Part shown: piece after piece, positions 38,375 through 48,676 of the stretch
Layout of the letters: each line of letters opens with the position of its first letter
How positions within the stretch are numbered: position 1 is the stretch's first letter
From: Mycobacterium sp.
Lineage (GTDB): Bacteria > Actinomycetota > Actinomycetes > Mycobacteriales > Mycobacteriaceae
Assembly (NCBI RefSeq): GCF_002863225.1
Contig: NZ_PKEK01000079.1
Coordinates: 1-64,000 of the forward strand
Direction: 5' to 3'
Length of the DNA: 64,000 nucleotides
Translations under genes and position numbers: made by a program
The notes under the pieces: model-generated
The model's input: only the letters and a program-made list of their open reading frames with translations
Told to the model about the DNA's origin: nothing
Databases searched by the model: none

Positions 38375-39220
38375 CTAGTCGCCGGTGTAGGTTAGCGGAT
38401 CCGGGCGCACCCGGGTGCCGTCGTCGAGCCCGCTGAGCGCGTCCATGTGCTCGGTGGTGAGCTCGAAGTCGAAGACGTCGATGTTGCTGGCGATCCGCTC
38501 GGGGTTGCCGGAGCGCGGGATCACCACGTTGCCGAGCTGGATGCTCCAACGGATCAGCACCTGCGCGGGGCTGCGGTCGTATTCGGCGGCGATCGACGCC
38601 ACCGTTGCGTCGTCCAGGACCTTGCCCACACCCAACGGGCTGTACGCCTCGGTGACGATGTTGTGCTGCTTGTTGACCGCGCGCTGCTCGGCCTGGTTGA
38701 GCAGCGGGTGCAGCTCGATCTGGTTGACGGCGGGGGTGACGTAGGTCAGGTCGATCACCGTCTCGAGGTATTCCTCGTTGAAGTTGCACACGCCGATCGA
38801 GCGGGTGTGGCCGTTGCCGCGGGCCTGGATCAGACCGCCGAAGGTGTCCACGTACTTGCCGAGCTGCGCCATCGGCCAGTGAACGAGGAAGAGGTCGACG
38901 TAGTCCAGGCCGAGCTTGTCCAGGCTGACCTTGACGGCGTCCTGGCTGGTCTGGAAACCCTGGTCGGCGTTGGCGACCTTGGTGGTGATGAACAGTTCCG
39001 CGCGGGGGATACCGGACGCCGCGATGGCGCGCCCGACGGCTTCTTCGTTGCCGTACACCGCGGCGGTGTCGATCAAGCGGTAGCCGACCTCGAGTGCCGT
39101 CGACACTGCCCGCTCGGTCTCCTCGTCGGACAGCTCGGCGACACCGAGCCCGAGCACTGGGATGGTGTTCTCGTCATTGAGCGCAATGGTGGGGACTGAA
39201 AGGTCAGGGCCGCCCGACAT
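38375..39220 (-). CDS. aldo-keto reductase
   Basis: A 281-aa NADPH-dependent AKR. Catalytic residues: Asp in [16 protein letters not shown], Tyr in the same segment, Lys in FITTKVAN and His in FLVHWPM. The C-terminal cofactor loop is [17 protein letters not shown]. Orthologue of Rv2971. Second of two tandem AKR genes, separated from the first by only 3 bases. Likely detoxifies small aldehydes or dicarbonyls; substrate not shown. Confidence 0.9.
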   Translation of the reverse strand: MSGGPDLSVPTIALNDENTIPVLGLGVAELSDEETERAVSTALEVGYRLIDTAAVYGNEEAVGRAIAASGIPRAELFITTKVANADQGFQTSQDAVKVSLDKLGLDYVDLFLVHWPMAQLGKYVDTFGGLIQARGNGHTRSIGVCNFNEEYLETVIDLTYVTPAVNQIELHPLLNQAEQRAVNKQHNIVTEAYSPLGVGKVLDDATVASIAAEYDRSPAQVLIRWSIQLGNVVIPRSGNPERIASNIDVFDFELTTEHMDALSGLDDGTRVRPDPLTYTGD

Positions 39221-39223
39221 CGT

Positions 39224-40066
39224 TCACCTGCCTGTGTAGTCGAAGGTTCGTGGATCAGGACCGAGCCGGTTTCCGTCGTCGAGCGACGAGATGGACGACA
39301 TGTCGCTTTTGGTCAATTCGAAATCGAACACGTCGAAGTTGCTCGCAATTCGTTCAGCATTCACCGACTTCGGGATGACGATATTACCCAGCTGAAGGTG
39401 CCATCGGATCAGGACCTGAGCGGGTGTCCGGCCAACGCTCTCGGCGACCGCCGTGACGGCGGGGTCGGCCAGCAGCGATCCCTGGCCGAGCGGACCCCAT
39501 GCTTCGGTCGCGATACCGAGCCGGGCATGGAGCTCGCGCAGCTCGTTTTGCGGCAGCCGCGGGTGCAGCTCGATCTGGTTGACGGCGGGCACGATGCCGG
39601 TGGCGTCGACGACCGCGTTGATGTGCTCGGGCTCGAAGTTGCTGACCCCGATGGAACGGATCCGGCCCTGATCGCGCAGGTGCGCGAACGCCTTGAAGGT
39701 GTCGACGAACTTGTTCAGGGCTGGAACCGGCCAGTGGACCAGGTACAAGTCCAGGTAGTCGAGGCCGAGCCGGTCCATGCTGGCGTCGAACGCGGCCAGT
39801 GTGCTGTCGTAGCCCTGCTCGGAGTTCCACAGCTTGGTGACCAAGTACAGTTCGTCCCTGGGCACGCCGGACTCCGCGACCGCACGGCCGGTCTCGCGTT
39901 CGTTGCGATACGCCGCGGCGGTGTCGATGTGGCGGTATCCGGCTTTTAGCGCGGTGCTCACCGCCTCCTCGGTGTCCGCGGGCGGGACTTTGAACACCCC
40001 GAATCCGAGGGCGGGGATCGAATTGCCGTCGTTCAGAGGGACCGAGGGACTCGAGGAACTAGCCAT
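39224..40066 (-). CDS. aldo-keto reductase (tandem paralogue)
   Basis: A 280-aa AKR with the same catalytic set (HIDTAAAYRNERETG, LVTKLWNSEQG, LVHWPVPAL) and the IPKSVNAERIASNFDVF cofactor loop. It is a clear paralogue of the next gene on the same strand; the pair also occurs together in M. smegmatis as I recall. The longest frame starts at 40234, but ATG 40066 begins the family sequence. That ATG overlaps the ATG of the divergent esterase gene within CATG. Confidence 0.88.
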   Translation of the reverse strand: MASSSSPSVPLNDGNSIPALGFGVFKVPPADTEEAVSTALKAGYRHIDTAAAYRNERETGRAVAESGVPRDELYLVTKLWNSEQGYDSTLAAFDASMDRLGLDYLDLYLVHWPVPALNKFVDTFKAFAHLRDQGRIRSIGVSNFEPEHINAVVDATGIVPAVNQIELHPRLPQNELRELHARLGIATEAWGPLGQGSLLADPAVTAVAESVGRTPAQVLIRWHLQLGNIVIPKSVNAERIASNFDVFDFELTKSDMSSISSLDDGNRLGPDPRTFDYTGR

Positions 40067-41177
40067 GACACGAAGTCTGCCAGGCGTGCCGGATTCGAAG
40101 CTCACCACCAAAGGTTGGGCCGGCAGATTGCAGAGCGCCGCGACGACCGCCGGAATGAAAGTGATCCCGTTGGTGCCGACCCGCGCCAAACGGCTGCTGT
40201 CCGGTGGCCGCGCGATCACCATCGACGGCAACACCCTGGACCCGACCCTGCAATTGGCGCTGGCCGGTCTGCGCGCATTCGGGATGAACGGCCTGGTCCT
40301 CGGTGAGGACGCCGCGGTCTCGCGCGCCCAGATGCGCGAGATGACGTTGGGCTTCGCCGGCCCGCAGATCCACGTCGGGGTCAGCGAATTGTCGATTCCC
40401 GGCCCCGCCGGCTCGATTCCGGCCCGTCACTACCGCCCTGCGACGACGGACCCGGCGCCGTTGGTTGTCTTCTTCCACGGCGGCGGCTGGGTGATCGGCG
40501 ACCTCGACACACACGACCCGCTCTGCCGCTTGACCGCTCGCGACGCCGGCGTCCACGTGCTGTCGATCGACTACCGCCTGGCCCCCGAGCACCCGGCTCC
40601 GGCCGCGATCGAGGACGCCTACGCGGCGTTCGCATGGGCTGGTGAGCACGCCGCGGAGCTCGGCGCCCTGCCGGGGAAGGTGGCGGTCGGCGGCGACAGC
40701 GCAGGCGGGAACCTGGCGGCGATCGTGTCCCAGCTGGCCCGCGACGAATATCCGCAAGGCCCGCAACCAGTACTGCAATGGCTGATCTACCCGCGCACCG
40801 ACTTCGCCGCGCAGACCAGGTCTCTGAGCCTGTTCGCCGACGGCTTTCTTCTCACCAAGGCCGATATCGACTGGTTCACCGAGCAGTACCTGGGTGGTTC
40901 GGACATCGACCCGGCCGATCCTCGTATCTCGCCGCTGCGTGCCGCCTCGCTGTCGGGGTTGCCGCCCGTCCTGATCACGACGGCGGGCTTCGATCCGTTG
41001 CGCGACGAGGGCAACGACTATGCCGCCGCGCTGCGCGCCGCCGGGGTCGATGTCGACCTGCGTTCGATGGGCTCGCTGACCCACGGGTTCGCCAGCCTCT
41101 TCCCGCTCGGTGGAGGCAGCGCGCAGGCCACCACCGGATTGATCTCGGCCTTGCGGGCGCATCTCAGCCGCGTCTGA
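40065..41177 (+). CDS. lipN: alpha/beta hydrolase, LipN-type esterase
   Basis: A 370-aa esterase of the hormone-sensitive-lipase family. Oxyanion motif HGGGWVIGD, nucleophile GDSAGGN, catalytic Asp in GFDPLRDEG and His in SLTHGFASLF. Closest known relative is mycobacterial LipN (Rv2970c), which acts on short-chain esters. ATG at 40065 gives MTRSLPGVPDSKL, matching the LipN N-terminus; longer starts lie inside the divergent AKR gene. Head-to-head with that gene, with overlapping start codons. Confidence 0.88.
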   Translation: MTRSLPGVPDSKLTTKGWAGRLQSAATTAGMKVIPLVPTRAKRLLSGGRAITIDGNTLDPTLQLALAGLRAFGMNGLVLGEDAAVSRAQMREMTLGFAGPQIHVGVSELSIPGPAGSIPARHYRPATTDPAPLVVFFHGGGWVIGDLDTHDPLCRLTARDAGVHVLSIDYRLAPEHPAPAAIEDAYAAFAWAGEHAAELGALPGKVAVGGDSAGGNLAAIVSQLARDEYPQGPQPVLQWLIYPRTDFAAQTRSLSLFADGFLLTKADIDWFTEQYLGGSDIDPADPRISPLRAASLSGLPPVLITTAGFDPLRDEGNDYAAALRAAGVDVDLRSMGSLTHGFASLFPLGGGSAQATTGLISALRAHLSRV

Positions 41178-41314
41178 CGTCCTCCCGTGGCCGTACCGGC
41201 CCGCATCGTCACCGCGCTGACCTGGCAATTGCGATCGCCGGTACGCTTAAGCGCTATCGCCGACCGCACCGCGGTCGGGCATCGAAGCCGAGTGACCGGA
41301 GTGTGAGTTAGCCC

Positions 41315-42076
41315 GTGGCCGCCAAATCAAACCGACCCGCCAAATACGACCTGAACGCCGCCGGACGGCGACGCGACCTGCTGGTCAGGATCGGTCTCAC
41401 ATCGATCGTGGTGCTGTTCGCCGTCGTGCTGGTCGGGTACATCGTGATCTCCCACGACAAGAAGACGGCCGCCAACGGCGCCCGGGCGATCCGGGTGACG
41501 TCGAGCAAACTGGTCACCAAGGAAGGCGGCCACGACCCGAAAGCCGTGGTCTCGTTCTACGAGGACTTCCTCTGCCCGGCTTGCGGCAACTTCGAGCGGA
41601 GCTTCGGCCCGACGGTGTCCAAGCTGATCGACGACGGCGCCATCGCCGCTGACTACTACATGACGGGCTTTCTCAGCAGACCGCAGAACCAGGAGTACTC
41701 GTCGCGGGCTGCCAACGCCGCATACTGCATTGCCGACGAGTCGGTCGACGCATTCCGGCGATTCCATACCGCGTTGTACTCCAAGGACCTTCAGCCCGAC
41801 GAGGCCGGAACGTCGTTCCCCGACAACGCAAAACTGACCGAGTTGGCGCGCGAAGCGGGTGTGGTCGGCAAAGTTCCCCAGTGCATCAAGGACGGTAAAT
41901 ACATTCCGATGGTCGACGGTCTGATCACGTCCGCGGGCATTCACGCCACCCCGACGGTCCGCATCAACGGCCAGGATTACCAGTGGACGACACCGCAGGA
42001 TTTGGTCACCAAGATCAAAGGAATCGTCGGGGACGTCCCGGGAATCGACTCGGCTGCGACCCCAGCAGCCTCGTGA
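41315..42076 (+). CDS. DsbA-like thioredoxin-fold protein, membrane-anchored
   Basis: A 253-aa extracytoplasmic oxidoreductase: cytoplasmic basic N-terminus, one membrane helix (about 32-53, IGLTSIVVLFAVVLVGYIVI), then a DsbA fold with the active site CPAC in DFLCPACGNFE. C-terminal cis-Pro region is GIHATPTVRINGQ. It introduces disulfides into exported proteins and is re-oxidised by VKOR, encoded immediately downstream with a GTGA overlap. Orthologue of Rv2969c. Confidence 0.92.
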   Translation: MAAKSNRPAKYDLNAAGRRRDLLVRIGLTSIVVLFAVVLVGYIVISHDKKTAANGARAIRVTSSKLVTKEGGHDPKAVVSFYEDFLCPACGNFERSFGPTVSKLIDDGAIAADYYMTGFLSRPQNQEYSSRAANAAYCIADESVDAFRRFHTALYSKDLQPDEAGTSFPDNAKLTELAREAGVVGKVPQCIKDGKYIPMVDGLITSAGIHATPTVRINGQDYQWTTPQDLVTKIKGIVGDVPGIDSAATPAAS

Positions 42077-42717
42077 CGACGACGGCGTCGGCGAAACCTG
42101 ATGGGCCGGTTGAACATTCGAAAGGCCCCAGCCCTTTGTCGACCGTGTCACGGGCGAGTGGGTTGTGGATCCTCATCGCGGGGGTAGCCGGCCTGGTCGC
42201 GTCAGTCACGCTGACCGTCGAGAAGATCGATATGTTGCTCAACTCGTCGTACGTGCCGTCGTGCAACATCAACCCGATCGTGTCGTGTGGCTCGGTGATG
42301 ACCACACCGCAGGCGTCGGCTTTTGGATTTCCGAATTCGTTGATCGGCATCGCCGCATTCGCCGTCGTCACCGTCACCGGCGTCTTGACACTGGCCAATG
42401 TGGCTTTGCCGCGGTGGTATTGGGTTGGGCTGACGCTGGGAACGCTGGCCGCCGCCGGGTTTGTGCACTGGCTGATCTTTCAGAGCCTCTATCGGATCGG
42501 CGCGCTGTGCCCGTACTGCATGGTGGTGTGGGTGGCCACCATCTCGCTGCTGGTGGTGGTCGCTTCCGTCACCGTCCGCTCCGGCGGTGAGGTTCGCGGC
42601 GGAGCGATCGCGCGTTCACTACATCATTGGCGGTGGTCGATTGCCACCATCTGGTTTACCGCAGTCTTCCTGCTGATTGTGGCCCGGTTCTGGGACTACT
42701 GGTCCACGCTGGTCTGA
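42073..42717 (+). CDS. vitamin K epoxide reductase homologue (DsbB-equivalent)
   Basis: A 214-aa membrane protein that passes electrons from DsbA to menaquinone. About five membrane segments. The loop Cys pair lies in SCNINPIVSCGSVM, and the active-site CPYC in GALCPYCMVVWV. GTG at 42073 overlaps the DsbA-like gene stop, so the pair is coupled. Orthologue of Rv2968c. Confidence 0.93.
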   Translation: MTTTASAKPDGPVEHSKGPSPLSTVSRASGLWILIAGVAGLVASVTLTVEKIDMLLNSSYVPSCNINPIVSCGSVMTTPQASAFGFPNSLIGIAAFAVVTVTGVLTLANVALPRWYWVGLTLGTLAAAGFVHWLIFQSLYRIGALCPYCMVVWVATISLLVVVASVTVRSGGEVRGGAIARSLHHWRWSIATIWFTAVFLLIVARFWDYWSTLV

Positions 42718-42751
42718 ACAACCCGCCCACCTGAAACCGAAGAGGACGTAC

Positions 42752-45700
42752 GTGATCTCTAAAGTGCTGGTCGCCAATCGCGGTGAAATCGCCGTTCGGG
42801 CGTTCAGGGCCGCCTACGAACTCGGTGTCGGCACCGTCGCCGTCTACCCGTACGAAGACCGAAACTCGTTGCATCGCTTGAAGGCTGACGAGTCTTACCA
42901 AATCGGTGAGGTCGGCCACCCGGTCAGGGCATATCTGTCGGTCAGTGAGATCGTGGAGACCGCGCGCCGCTCCGGTGCCGATGCGGTCTACCCGGGTTAC
43001 GGGTTCCTCTCGGAGAATCCGCGACTGGCCGCCGAATGCGCCAAGAACGGCATCACGTTCGTCGGCCCCAAGTCTGACGTTCTTTCGTTGACCGGTAACA
43101 AGTCTCGTGCCGTTGCCGCGGCCAGCGAGGCGGGTCTGCCGGTCCTGACCTCGTCGGCACCGTCCTCGTCGGTCGACGAGCTGGTGGCGGCGTCGGCCGA
43201 CATGGAATTCCCGTTGTTCGTCAAGGCGGTCGCCGGCGGCGGAGGCCGCGGAATGCGGCGCGTCACCGAGGCCGAGTCGCTGCCGGAGGCCATCGAAGCT
43301 GCCAGCCGCGAGGCCGAATCGGCGTTCGGGGATCCGACGGTCTACCTCGAGCAGGCGGTGCTCAACCCACGCCACATAGAAGTTCAGATTCTCGCGGACA
43401 CCCACGGCAACGTGATTCATCTCTACGAGCGCGACTGCAGCGTGCAGCGCCGCCACCAGAAGGTCGTCGAATTGGCGCCGGCCCCGAACCTGCCGGAAGA
43501 ATTGCGCGCCAAGATCTGCGCGGACGCGGTCGCCTTCGCCCGCCACATCGGATACAGCAACGCGGGCACCGTGGAGTTCCTACTCGACGAGCGGGGTCAT
43601 CACGTCTTCATCGAGATGAATCCCCGAATCCAGGTGGAGCACACCGTCACCGAGGAGATCACCGACGTCGACCTGGTCTCCAGCCAGCTACGCATCGCGG
43701 GCGGCGAGACACTCGACGATCTAGGTCTCCGGCAGGCCGACATTCGCCCGCGCGGTGCCGCGTTGCAATGCCGGATCACCACCGAAGACCCGGCCAACGG
43801 GTTCCGGCCGGACACCGGACGGATCACCACCTACCGCAGCCCGGGTGGTGCGGGTATCCGTCTCGACGGCGGAACCAACCTCGGCGCTGAGGTCAGTGCC
43901 CACTTCGACTCCATGCTGGTCAAGCTCACCTGCCGGGGCCGCGACTTCACCACCGCGGTCAACCGGGCGCGGCGGGCGATCGCGGAGTTCCGGATCCGTG
44001 GTGTGTCGACGAATATCCCTTTCCTGCAAGCAGTTTTGGACGATCCAGACTTCCAGGCCGGCCGCGTCACCACCTCGTTCATCGAAGAACGCCCTGCGCT
44101 GCTCACCGCTCGATCATCGGCCGATCGTGGCACCAAGATCCTCAACTATCTGGCCGACGTGACCGTCAACAAGCCACACGGATCGCGACCGTCGGCGCTG
44201 TACCCGCAGGACAAGTTGCCCGATGTCGATCTGACCAAGGTGCCGCCGGCCGGCACCAAGCAGCTCCTGGCCGAACTAGGGCCGGAAGGCTTTGCCCGTT
44301 GGCTACGCGACTCGTCCGGAGTTCGCTTGACCGACACGACTTTTCGGGACGCCCACCAGTCGTTGTTGGCAACCCGGGTGCGCACCAGCGGACTGGGGCT
44401 GGTGGCGCCTTACATCGCGCGGACGATGCCGCAACTGTTGTCCGTCGAGTGCTGGGGTGGCGCGACCTACGACGTCGCGCTGCGGTTCCTCAAAGAAGAC
44501 CCCTGGGAGCGCTTGGCGGAGTTGCGCGAATTGATGCCCAACATCTGTCTGCAGATGCTGCTGCGGGGCCGCAATACCGTTGGTTACACACCGTATCCGG
44601 AGTTGGTCACCTCGGCGTTCGTGGAGGAAGCGACCGCGACGGGTATCGATATCTTCCGGATCTTCGATGCGTTGAACAACCTCGAGTCGATGCGCCCCGC
44701 AATCGACGCGGTTCGCGAAACAGGTTCTGCGATAGCCGAAGTCGCGATGTGCTACACCGGAGACCTGTCCGATCCGGCCGAGAATCTCTACACGCTGGAC
44801 TACTACCTCAAACTGGCCGATCAGATCGTCGAAGCCGGAGCCCATGTGCTGGCCATCAAGGACATGGCGGGCCTGCTGCGGCCGCAAGCCGCACGACTCT
44901 TGGTCGGCGCGTTGCGCAGTCGGTTCGACCTGCCGGTGCACGTGCACACCCACGACACACCGGGTGGTCAGCTGGCCAGCTACATCGCAGCCTGGCAGGC
45001 GGGCGCCGATGCGGTCGACGGCGCATCGGCCCCGATGGCGGGAACCACCAGTCAGCCTGCGTTGAGTTCGATCGTGGCGGCAGCGGCCAACACCGAGTAC
45101 GACACCGGAATGTCACTCGCGGCGGTCTGCGCGCTGGAGCCCTACTGGGAGGCGCTGCGAAAGGTCTACGCACCCTTCGAATCCGGGCTTCCGAGCCCGA
45201 CCGGGCGGGTGTATCACCACGAGATTCCCGGCGGTCAGCTGTCGAACCTTCGCCAGCAAGCCATTGCGTTGGGCCTGGGGGACCGGTTCGAGGAAGTCGA
45301 AGAGGCGTACGCCGGCGCGGACCGGGTGCTCGGCAGGCTGATCAAGGTCACGCCGTCGTCGAAGGTGGTCGGCGATCTCGCGCTGGCATTGGTCGGAGCG
45401 GGCCTGAGTGCCGACGAGTTCGCCTTGCATCCAGAACAATTCGACATCCCGGAGTCGGTGCTCGGTTTTCTGCGCGGCGATCTCGGCGACCCGGTGGGCG
45501 GTTGGCCAGAGCCGTTGCGTTCGAAGGCCCTGGCCGGCCGCGGTGAGCCCAAGCCCGTCGAGCAGTTGACCCCCGAGGACGAGACCGCGCTTGGTCTACA
45601 GGGGTACAAACGCCAAGCCACGCTCAATCGGCTGTTGTTCCCAGGGCCGACAAAGGAATACGAGGCCCACTCCGAGACCTACGGTGACACCTCGCGGTTG

Positions 45701-46135
45701 TCGGCCAACCAGTTCTTCTACGGCCTGCGGCAGAACGAGGAGCACCGGGTGCAACTCGAGCCCGGTGTCGAGTTGCTGATCGGGCTGGAAGCGATCTCTG
45801 AACCCGACGAACGCGGGATGCGCACGGTGATGTTCATCATCAATGGTCAGCTGCGGCCGGTCGAGGTTCGGGATCGCAGTATCGCCAGTGACGTTCCGGC
45901 TGCGGAGAAGGCGGAGAAGGGCAATCCCAACCACATTGCCGCACCGTTTGCCGGTGTCGTGACCGTCGGAGTGTCGTTGGGCGACAAGGTCAATGCCGGC
46001 CAGACCATCGCCACGATCGAGGCGATGAAGATGGAAGCGCCGATCACCGCGCCCGCCGACGGCGTCGTGGAGCGGGTGGCTGTGTCGGACACTGCTCAGG
46101 TCGAGGGCGGCGATCTGCTGGTGGTACTCGACTGA
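42752..46135 (+). CDS. pyc: pyruvate carboxylase
   Basis: Carboxylates pyruvate to oxaloacetate (anaplerosis). At 1127 aa it is the full single-chain enzyme. Biotin carboxylase domain (1-~450): [21 protein letters not shown] and [10 protein letters not shown]. Carboxyltransferase domain (~520-800): [18 protein letters not shown] and the metal-binding [11 protein letters not shown]-terminal biotin carrier with [11 protein letters not shown] at 42752 preferred over the longer open frame. Confidence 0.96.
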   Translation: MISKVLVANRGEIAVRAFRAAYELGVGTVAVYPYEDRNSLHRLKADESYQIGEVGHPVRAYLSVSEIVETARRSGADAVYPGYGFLSENPRLAAECAKNGITFVGPKSDVLSLTGNKSRAVAAASEAGLPVLTSSAPSSSVDELVAASADMEFPLFVKAVAGGGGRGMRRVTEAESLPEAIEAASREAESAFGDPTVYLEQAVLNPRHIEVQILADTHGNVIHLYERDCSVQRRHQKVVELAPAPNLPEELRAKICADAVAFARHIGYSNAGTVEFLLDERGHHVFIEMNPRIQVEHTVTEEITDVDLVSSQLRIAGGETLDDLGLRQADIRPRGAALQCRITTEDPANGFRPDTGRITTYRSPGGAGIRLDGGTNLGAEVSAHFDSMLVKLTCRGRDFTTAVNRARRAIAEFRIRGVSTNIPFLQAVLDDPDFQAGRVTTSFIEERPALLTARSSADRGTKILNYLADVTVNKPHGSRPSALYPQDKLPDVDLTKVPPAGTKQLLAELGPEGFARWLRDSSGVRLTDTTFRDAHQSLLATRVRTSGLGLVAPYIARTMPQLLSVECWGGATYDVALRFLKEDPWERLAELRELMPNICLQMLLRGRNTVGYTPYPELVTSAFVEEATATGIDIFRIFDALNNLESMRPAIDAVRETGSAIAEVAMCYTGDLSDPAENLYTLDYYLKLADQIVEAGAHVLAIKDMAGLLRPQAARLLVGALRSRFDLPVHVHTHDTPGGQLASYIAAWQAGADAVDGASAPMAGTTSQPALSSIVAAAANTEYDTGMSLAAVCALEPYWEALRKVYAPFESGLPSPTGRVYHHEIPGGQLSNLRQQAIALGLGDRFEEVEEAYAGADRVLGRLIKVTPSSKVVGDLALALVGAGLSADEFALHPEQFDIPESVLGFLRGDLGDPVGGWPEPLRSKALAGRGEPKPVEQLTPEDETALGLQGYKRQATLNRLLFPGPTKEYEAHSETYGDTSRLSANQFFYGLRQNEEHRVQLEPGVELLIGLEAISEPDERGMRTVMFIINGQLRPVEVRDRSIASDVPAAEKAEKGNPNHIAAPFAGVVTVGVSLGDKVNAGQTIATIEAMKMEAPITAPADGVVERVAVSDTAQVEGGDLLVVLD

Positions 46136-46193
46136 CCGGCGGCGACGATCAGCGGAGCAGCGCGATCGACTTCGACTGCGAGAGTCGACGCTC

Positions 46194-46748
46194 GTGACTC
46201 GCATCGTTGGCGGGGTCGCCGGCGGACGGCGGATCGCTGTCCCGCCGCGGGGCACTCGACCGACGACCGATCGGGTGCGTGAGGCGGTGTTCAACATCCT
46301 GAGCGCGCGACTGGACTTCACCGGACTGGCGGTGCTCGACCTCTACGCGGGCTCCGGGGCGCTGGGCCTCGAGGCGCTGTCGCGTGGTGCGGCGTCAGCG
46401 TTGTTCGTGGAGTCGGATCGCCGGGCGGCGACTGTGCTCGAACGCAACATTGCGGCACTCGGGCTGCCCGGCGCGACGCTACGGCGCGGGCAGGCGGCCG
46501 CCGTTCTCGCCGTGAACGCCACCGCCCCGGTCGACCTCGTGCTGGCTGACCCGCCTTACGAGGTGGACGCGAGTGAGGTCGAGGCGCTCCTCGGCGCGCT
46601 CGCGACCAATGGCTGGGTGCGGAGCGGAAGCATGGTCGTGGTGGAGCGCGCGGCCGCGGGAGTGACGTTGACGTGGCCGAATGGCTGGGACCCGTGGAAG
46701 CCGCGGATTTACGGCGACACCCGGCTGGAGCTGGCCGAACGGCTCTGA
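46194..46748 (+). CDS. rsmD: 16S rRNA (guanine-N2)-methyltransferase RsmD
   Basis: A 184-aa SAM-dependent enzyme that modifies G966 (E. coli numbering) of 16S rRNA. N-terminal [37 protein letters not shown] motif [18 protein letters not shown] and catalytic DPPY in [13 protein letters not shown] start; a degenerate MIRU-like GC-rich stretch (46136-46193) separates it from pyc. Orthologue of Rv2966c. Confidence 0.93.
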   Translation: MTRIVGGVAGGRRIAVPPRGTRPTTDRVREAVFNILSARLDFTGLAVLDLYAGSGALGLEALSRGAASALFVESDRRAATVLERNIAALGLPGATLRRGQAAAVLAVNATAPVDLVLADPPYEVDASEVEALLGALATNGWVRSGSMVVVERAAAGVTLTWPNGWDPWKPRIYGDTRLELAERL

Positions 46749-46757
46749 CTCGGCGTG

Positions 46758-46825
46758 TAGCGTCCTTGGGCATGACCGCCGACGACGATGCAGAGCGGAG
46801 CGATGCGGAGGAGTGGCGCATATGA
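46758..46825 (+). repeat. single MIRU-like unit with 17-aa mini-ORF upstream of coaD
   Basis: A mini-ORF (ATG 46772 to TGA 46825; [17 protein letters not shown]) lies between rsmD and coaD. Its stop overlaps the coaD ATG (ATGA). It contains GACGATGCAGAGCGGAGCGATG and GGAGGAG, matching the known MIRU pattern and related to the 48-bp repeat at 27183. A TAGCGT -10 (46758-46763) is 8 nt before its ATG, so it may be translated from a leaderless mRNA and pass ribosomes to coaD. Confidence 0.6.
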
Positions 46826-47307
46826 GCGGCGCGGTATGCCCGGGATCCTTCGATCCGGTGACGCTGGGCCACATCGACGTGTTCGAGCGAGCGGCGGCTC
46901 AATTCGACGAAGTAGTGGCGGCCATCCTGATCAACCCCGCCAAGAAGGGCATGTTCGACATCGACGAGCGGATCGCGATGATCGAGGAGTCGACGACCCA
47001 CCTGCCCAACGTGCGGGTGGAGTCGGGTCAGGGGTTGGTGGTCGACTTCGTCAGAGCCCGCGGCATGACGGCCATCGTCAAGGGTCTGCGCACCGGCACG
47101 GACTTCGAGTACGAGCTGCAGATGGCGCAGATGAACAAACATGTAGCCGGTGTGGACACCTTTTTCGTGGCCACCACGGCCCGGTACTCGTTCGTGTCGT
47201 CGTCGCTGGCCAAGGAAGTCGCGTTACTGGGTGGCGACGTGACGGAACTGCTGCCTGACGCGGTGAATCGCCGACTGGCCGAGAAGGTGGCCGCCAAGGG
47301 CCGTTGA
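46822..47307 (+). CDS. coaD: phosphopantetheine adenylyltransferase
   Basis: Transfers AMP to 4'-phosphopantetheine (coenzyme A synthesis). 161 aa. Nucleotide-binding motif [41 protein letters not shown], and the C-terminal motif [20 protein letters not shown]. The ATG at 46822 is selected by family alignment and by the overlapping mini-ORF stop. Confidence 0.96.
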   Translation: MSGAVCPGSFDPVTLGHIDVFERAAAQFDEVVAAILINPAKKGMFDIDERIAMIEESTTHLPNVRVESGQGLVVDFVRARGMTAIVKGLRTGTDFEYELQMAQMNKHVAGVDTFFVATTARYSFVSSSLAKEVALLGGDVTELLPDAVNRRLAEKVAAKGR

Positions 47308-47359
47308 GTCGTCAGCGCGACCGCGCCAAAGCCGCGGCCGCGCTGACGATCTGACGGGT

Positions 47360-47986
47360 CTAGCTCTCGGCCAGTGCGCCGTGCAGAGACTGCTTCGCTT
47401 CGGTGATCGCCGTCAGAACCTTGGCTCGAGCTTCGGCGAGCTTTTCCTTTTGAGCATCGGTGCCCGACCAGTGGATGGTTCGCGCCAGCCCGGCGAGCTC
47501 GAACAAGCCCCACCGAATTTTGGCGACGTCGCCGAACTTGCCGGCCTGAGCGAGGCGTGCGTGAATGCTCTCGCTACTGACACCCTTCCACTGCAATACA
47601 TTTCGGCCGAGCTCGGAGAGCGTCGCCACGCCGTCGCTGACTGTCACGAAGCCGCGGCCGGCAAGCTTGCCGATCGCGAGCTCGACGATCTCCTGCGGCG
47701 GGGCGAACGCTCCGCCGGTGGCCTCCGAAACGCGCTGGACGATCTGCTCCGCGTTCGCGGGCCCGTCGAGCAACAGGGCGGCGGTGCCCACGACCACTCG
47801 CTTGTGTCGTCCACCGAATCCACGCCCGCCCGGTCCGCCGGGCCCGCCCCAGCCGTGGCCCCCGAAACCTGGACCGCCCCAACCTGGCCCACCAAATCCC
47901 GGCCCACCAAATCCTGGGCCGCTGAATCCGGGACCCCCGGAACCGGGACCACCCCAACCAGGGCCACCAAAAAATCCACCAGACAT
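47360..47986 (-). CDS. glycine-rich PadR-type regulator
   Basis: A 208-aa protein. The first ~60 residues are almost entirely Gly, Pro, Phe and Trp (repeats such as GPGFGG and GPGWGG). A winged-helix PadR-like domain follows (about 63-140; VVVGTAALLLDGPANAEQIVQRVSEATGG, ending in the wing FVTVSDGVATLSELGR) and then a helical C-terminus. Known PadR proteins sense small molecules; the Gly/Pro-rich head is common in actinobacterial members and may mediate multimerisation. It is divergent from a MarR gene, with repeated TTGATAC motifs between. Confidence 0.7.
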   Translation of the reverse strand: MSGGFFGGPGWGGPGSGGPGFSGPGFGGPGFGGPGWGGPGFGGHGWGGPGGPGGRGFGGRHKRVVVGTAALLLDGPANAEQIVQRVSEATGGAFAPPQEIVELAIGKLAGRGFVTVSDGVATLSELGRNVLQWKGVSSESIHARLAQAGKFGDVAKIRWGLFELAGLARTIHWSGTDAQKEKLAEARAKVLTAITEAKQSLHGALAES

Positions 47987-48052
47987 CCTCGTTCTCCTTC
48001 AATCGACGGCGACAGGCCGAGTGGCCGAACGCCACATTGCATATCTAGTTCC

Positions 48053-48096
48053 TTGATACCCAAGGGGCAGATCGGTGTCAAGAAACTTGATACACC
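48053..48096. promoter_or_regulatory. candidate operator between padR and marR genes
   Basis: TTGATACC (48053-48060), GGTGTCAA (48074-48081) and CTTGATACACC (48086-48096) form a set of direct and inverted copies of one half-site (TTGATAC/GTGTCAA). They are about 66-110 bp upstream of the PadR start codon. PadR proteins bind such inverted repeats and usually repress themselves. The remainder of the 47987-48189 gap holds no gene. Confidence 0.4.
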
Positions 48097-48189
48097 GGAG
48101 GAAAAGGCGAGTCGGTACCGCGTCTCGGGCGCGCGACGCGCTTGCTAATACGGTGCCGGTGCCGGCACTTGCGTGTCAGCATGTGAGAG

Positions 48190-48660
48190 ATGAGCGAATT
48201 CGACGATCAACCACTGGGCTTCCTGGTGCGCGGATTGATGGCGCGGTTGCGTCCGCACGCTCTGCAAGCCCTGCGGCCGCTCGGGCTCGGGCTCCCAGAA
48301 TTCGTCTGCATGCGCATCCTCGACGACGACCCGGGCCGCACCAGCGCCGAGTTGGCACGCCATACCCATGTCACCGCGCAAGCGATGAATCAGGTGTTAC
48401 AGGGTCTCGAAGAATCGGGTCTGGTGACACGACCCATGACGGCGCCGTCGGGGCGTGCGCTACCGGCCCAGCTCACTCGAAAAGGAAAGGCACTACTCAA
48501 GCGGGCCGAGGCCGCCGTTGCGTCAGCCGACGAACAGCTTTTGGCTCACCTCAGCGTCGCTGATCGGCATCAGCTCAAACGGCTGCTGTACCGCGCCGGC
48601 AACCCGGGTCCGGACGACGCCGAGCCCTGCGCCAAAGATGTGACGACGCGGCTTGATTAG
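48190..48660 (+). CDS. MarR-family regulator
   Basis: A 156-aa winged-helix protein: GLPEFVCMRILDDDPGRTSAELARHTHVTAQAMNQVLQGLEESGLVTR is the DNA-binding region (about 35-85), with a wing at PMTAPSGRALPAQLTRKG and dimerisation helices at both ends. No target gene is obvious: upstream is the divergent PadR-type gene, downstream a converging LuxR-type gene. Confidence 0.82.
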   Translation: MSEFDDQPLGFLVRGLMARLRPHALQALRPLGLGLPEFVCMRILDDDPGRTSAELARHTHVTAQAMNQVLQGLEESGLVTRPMTAPSGRALPAQLTRKGKALLKRAEAAVASADEQLLAHLSVADRHQLKRLLYRAGNPGPDDAEPCAKDVTTRLD

Positions 48661-48676
48661 TCTGGTGGACAACCTT

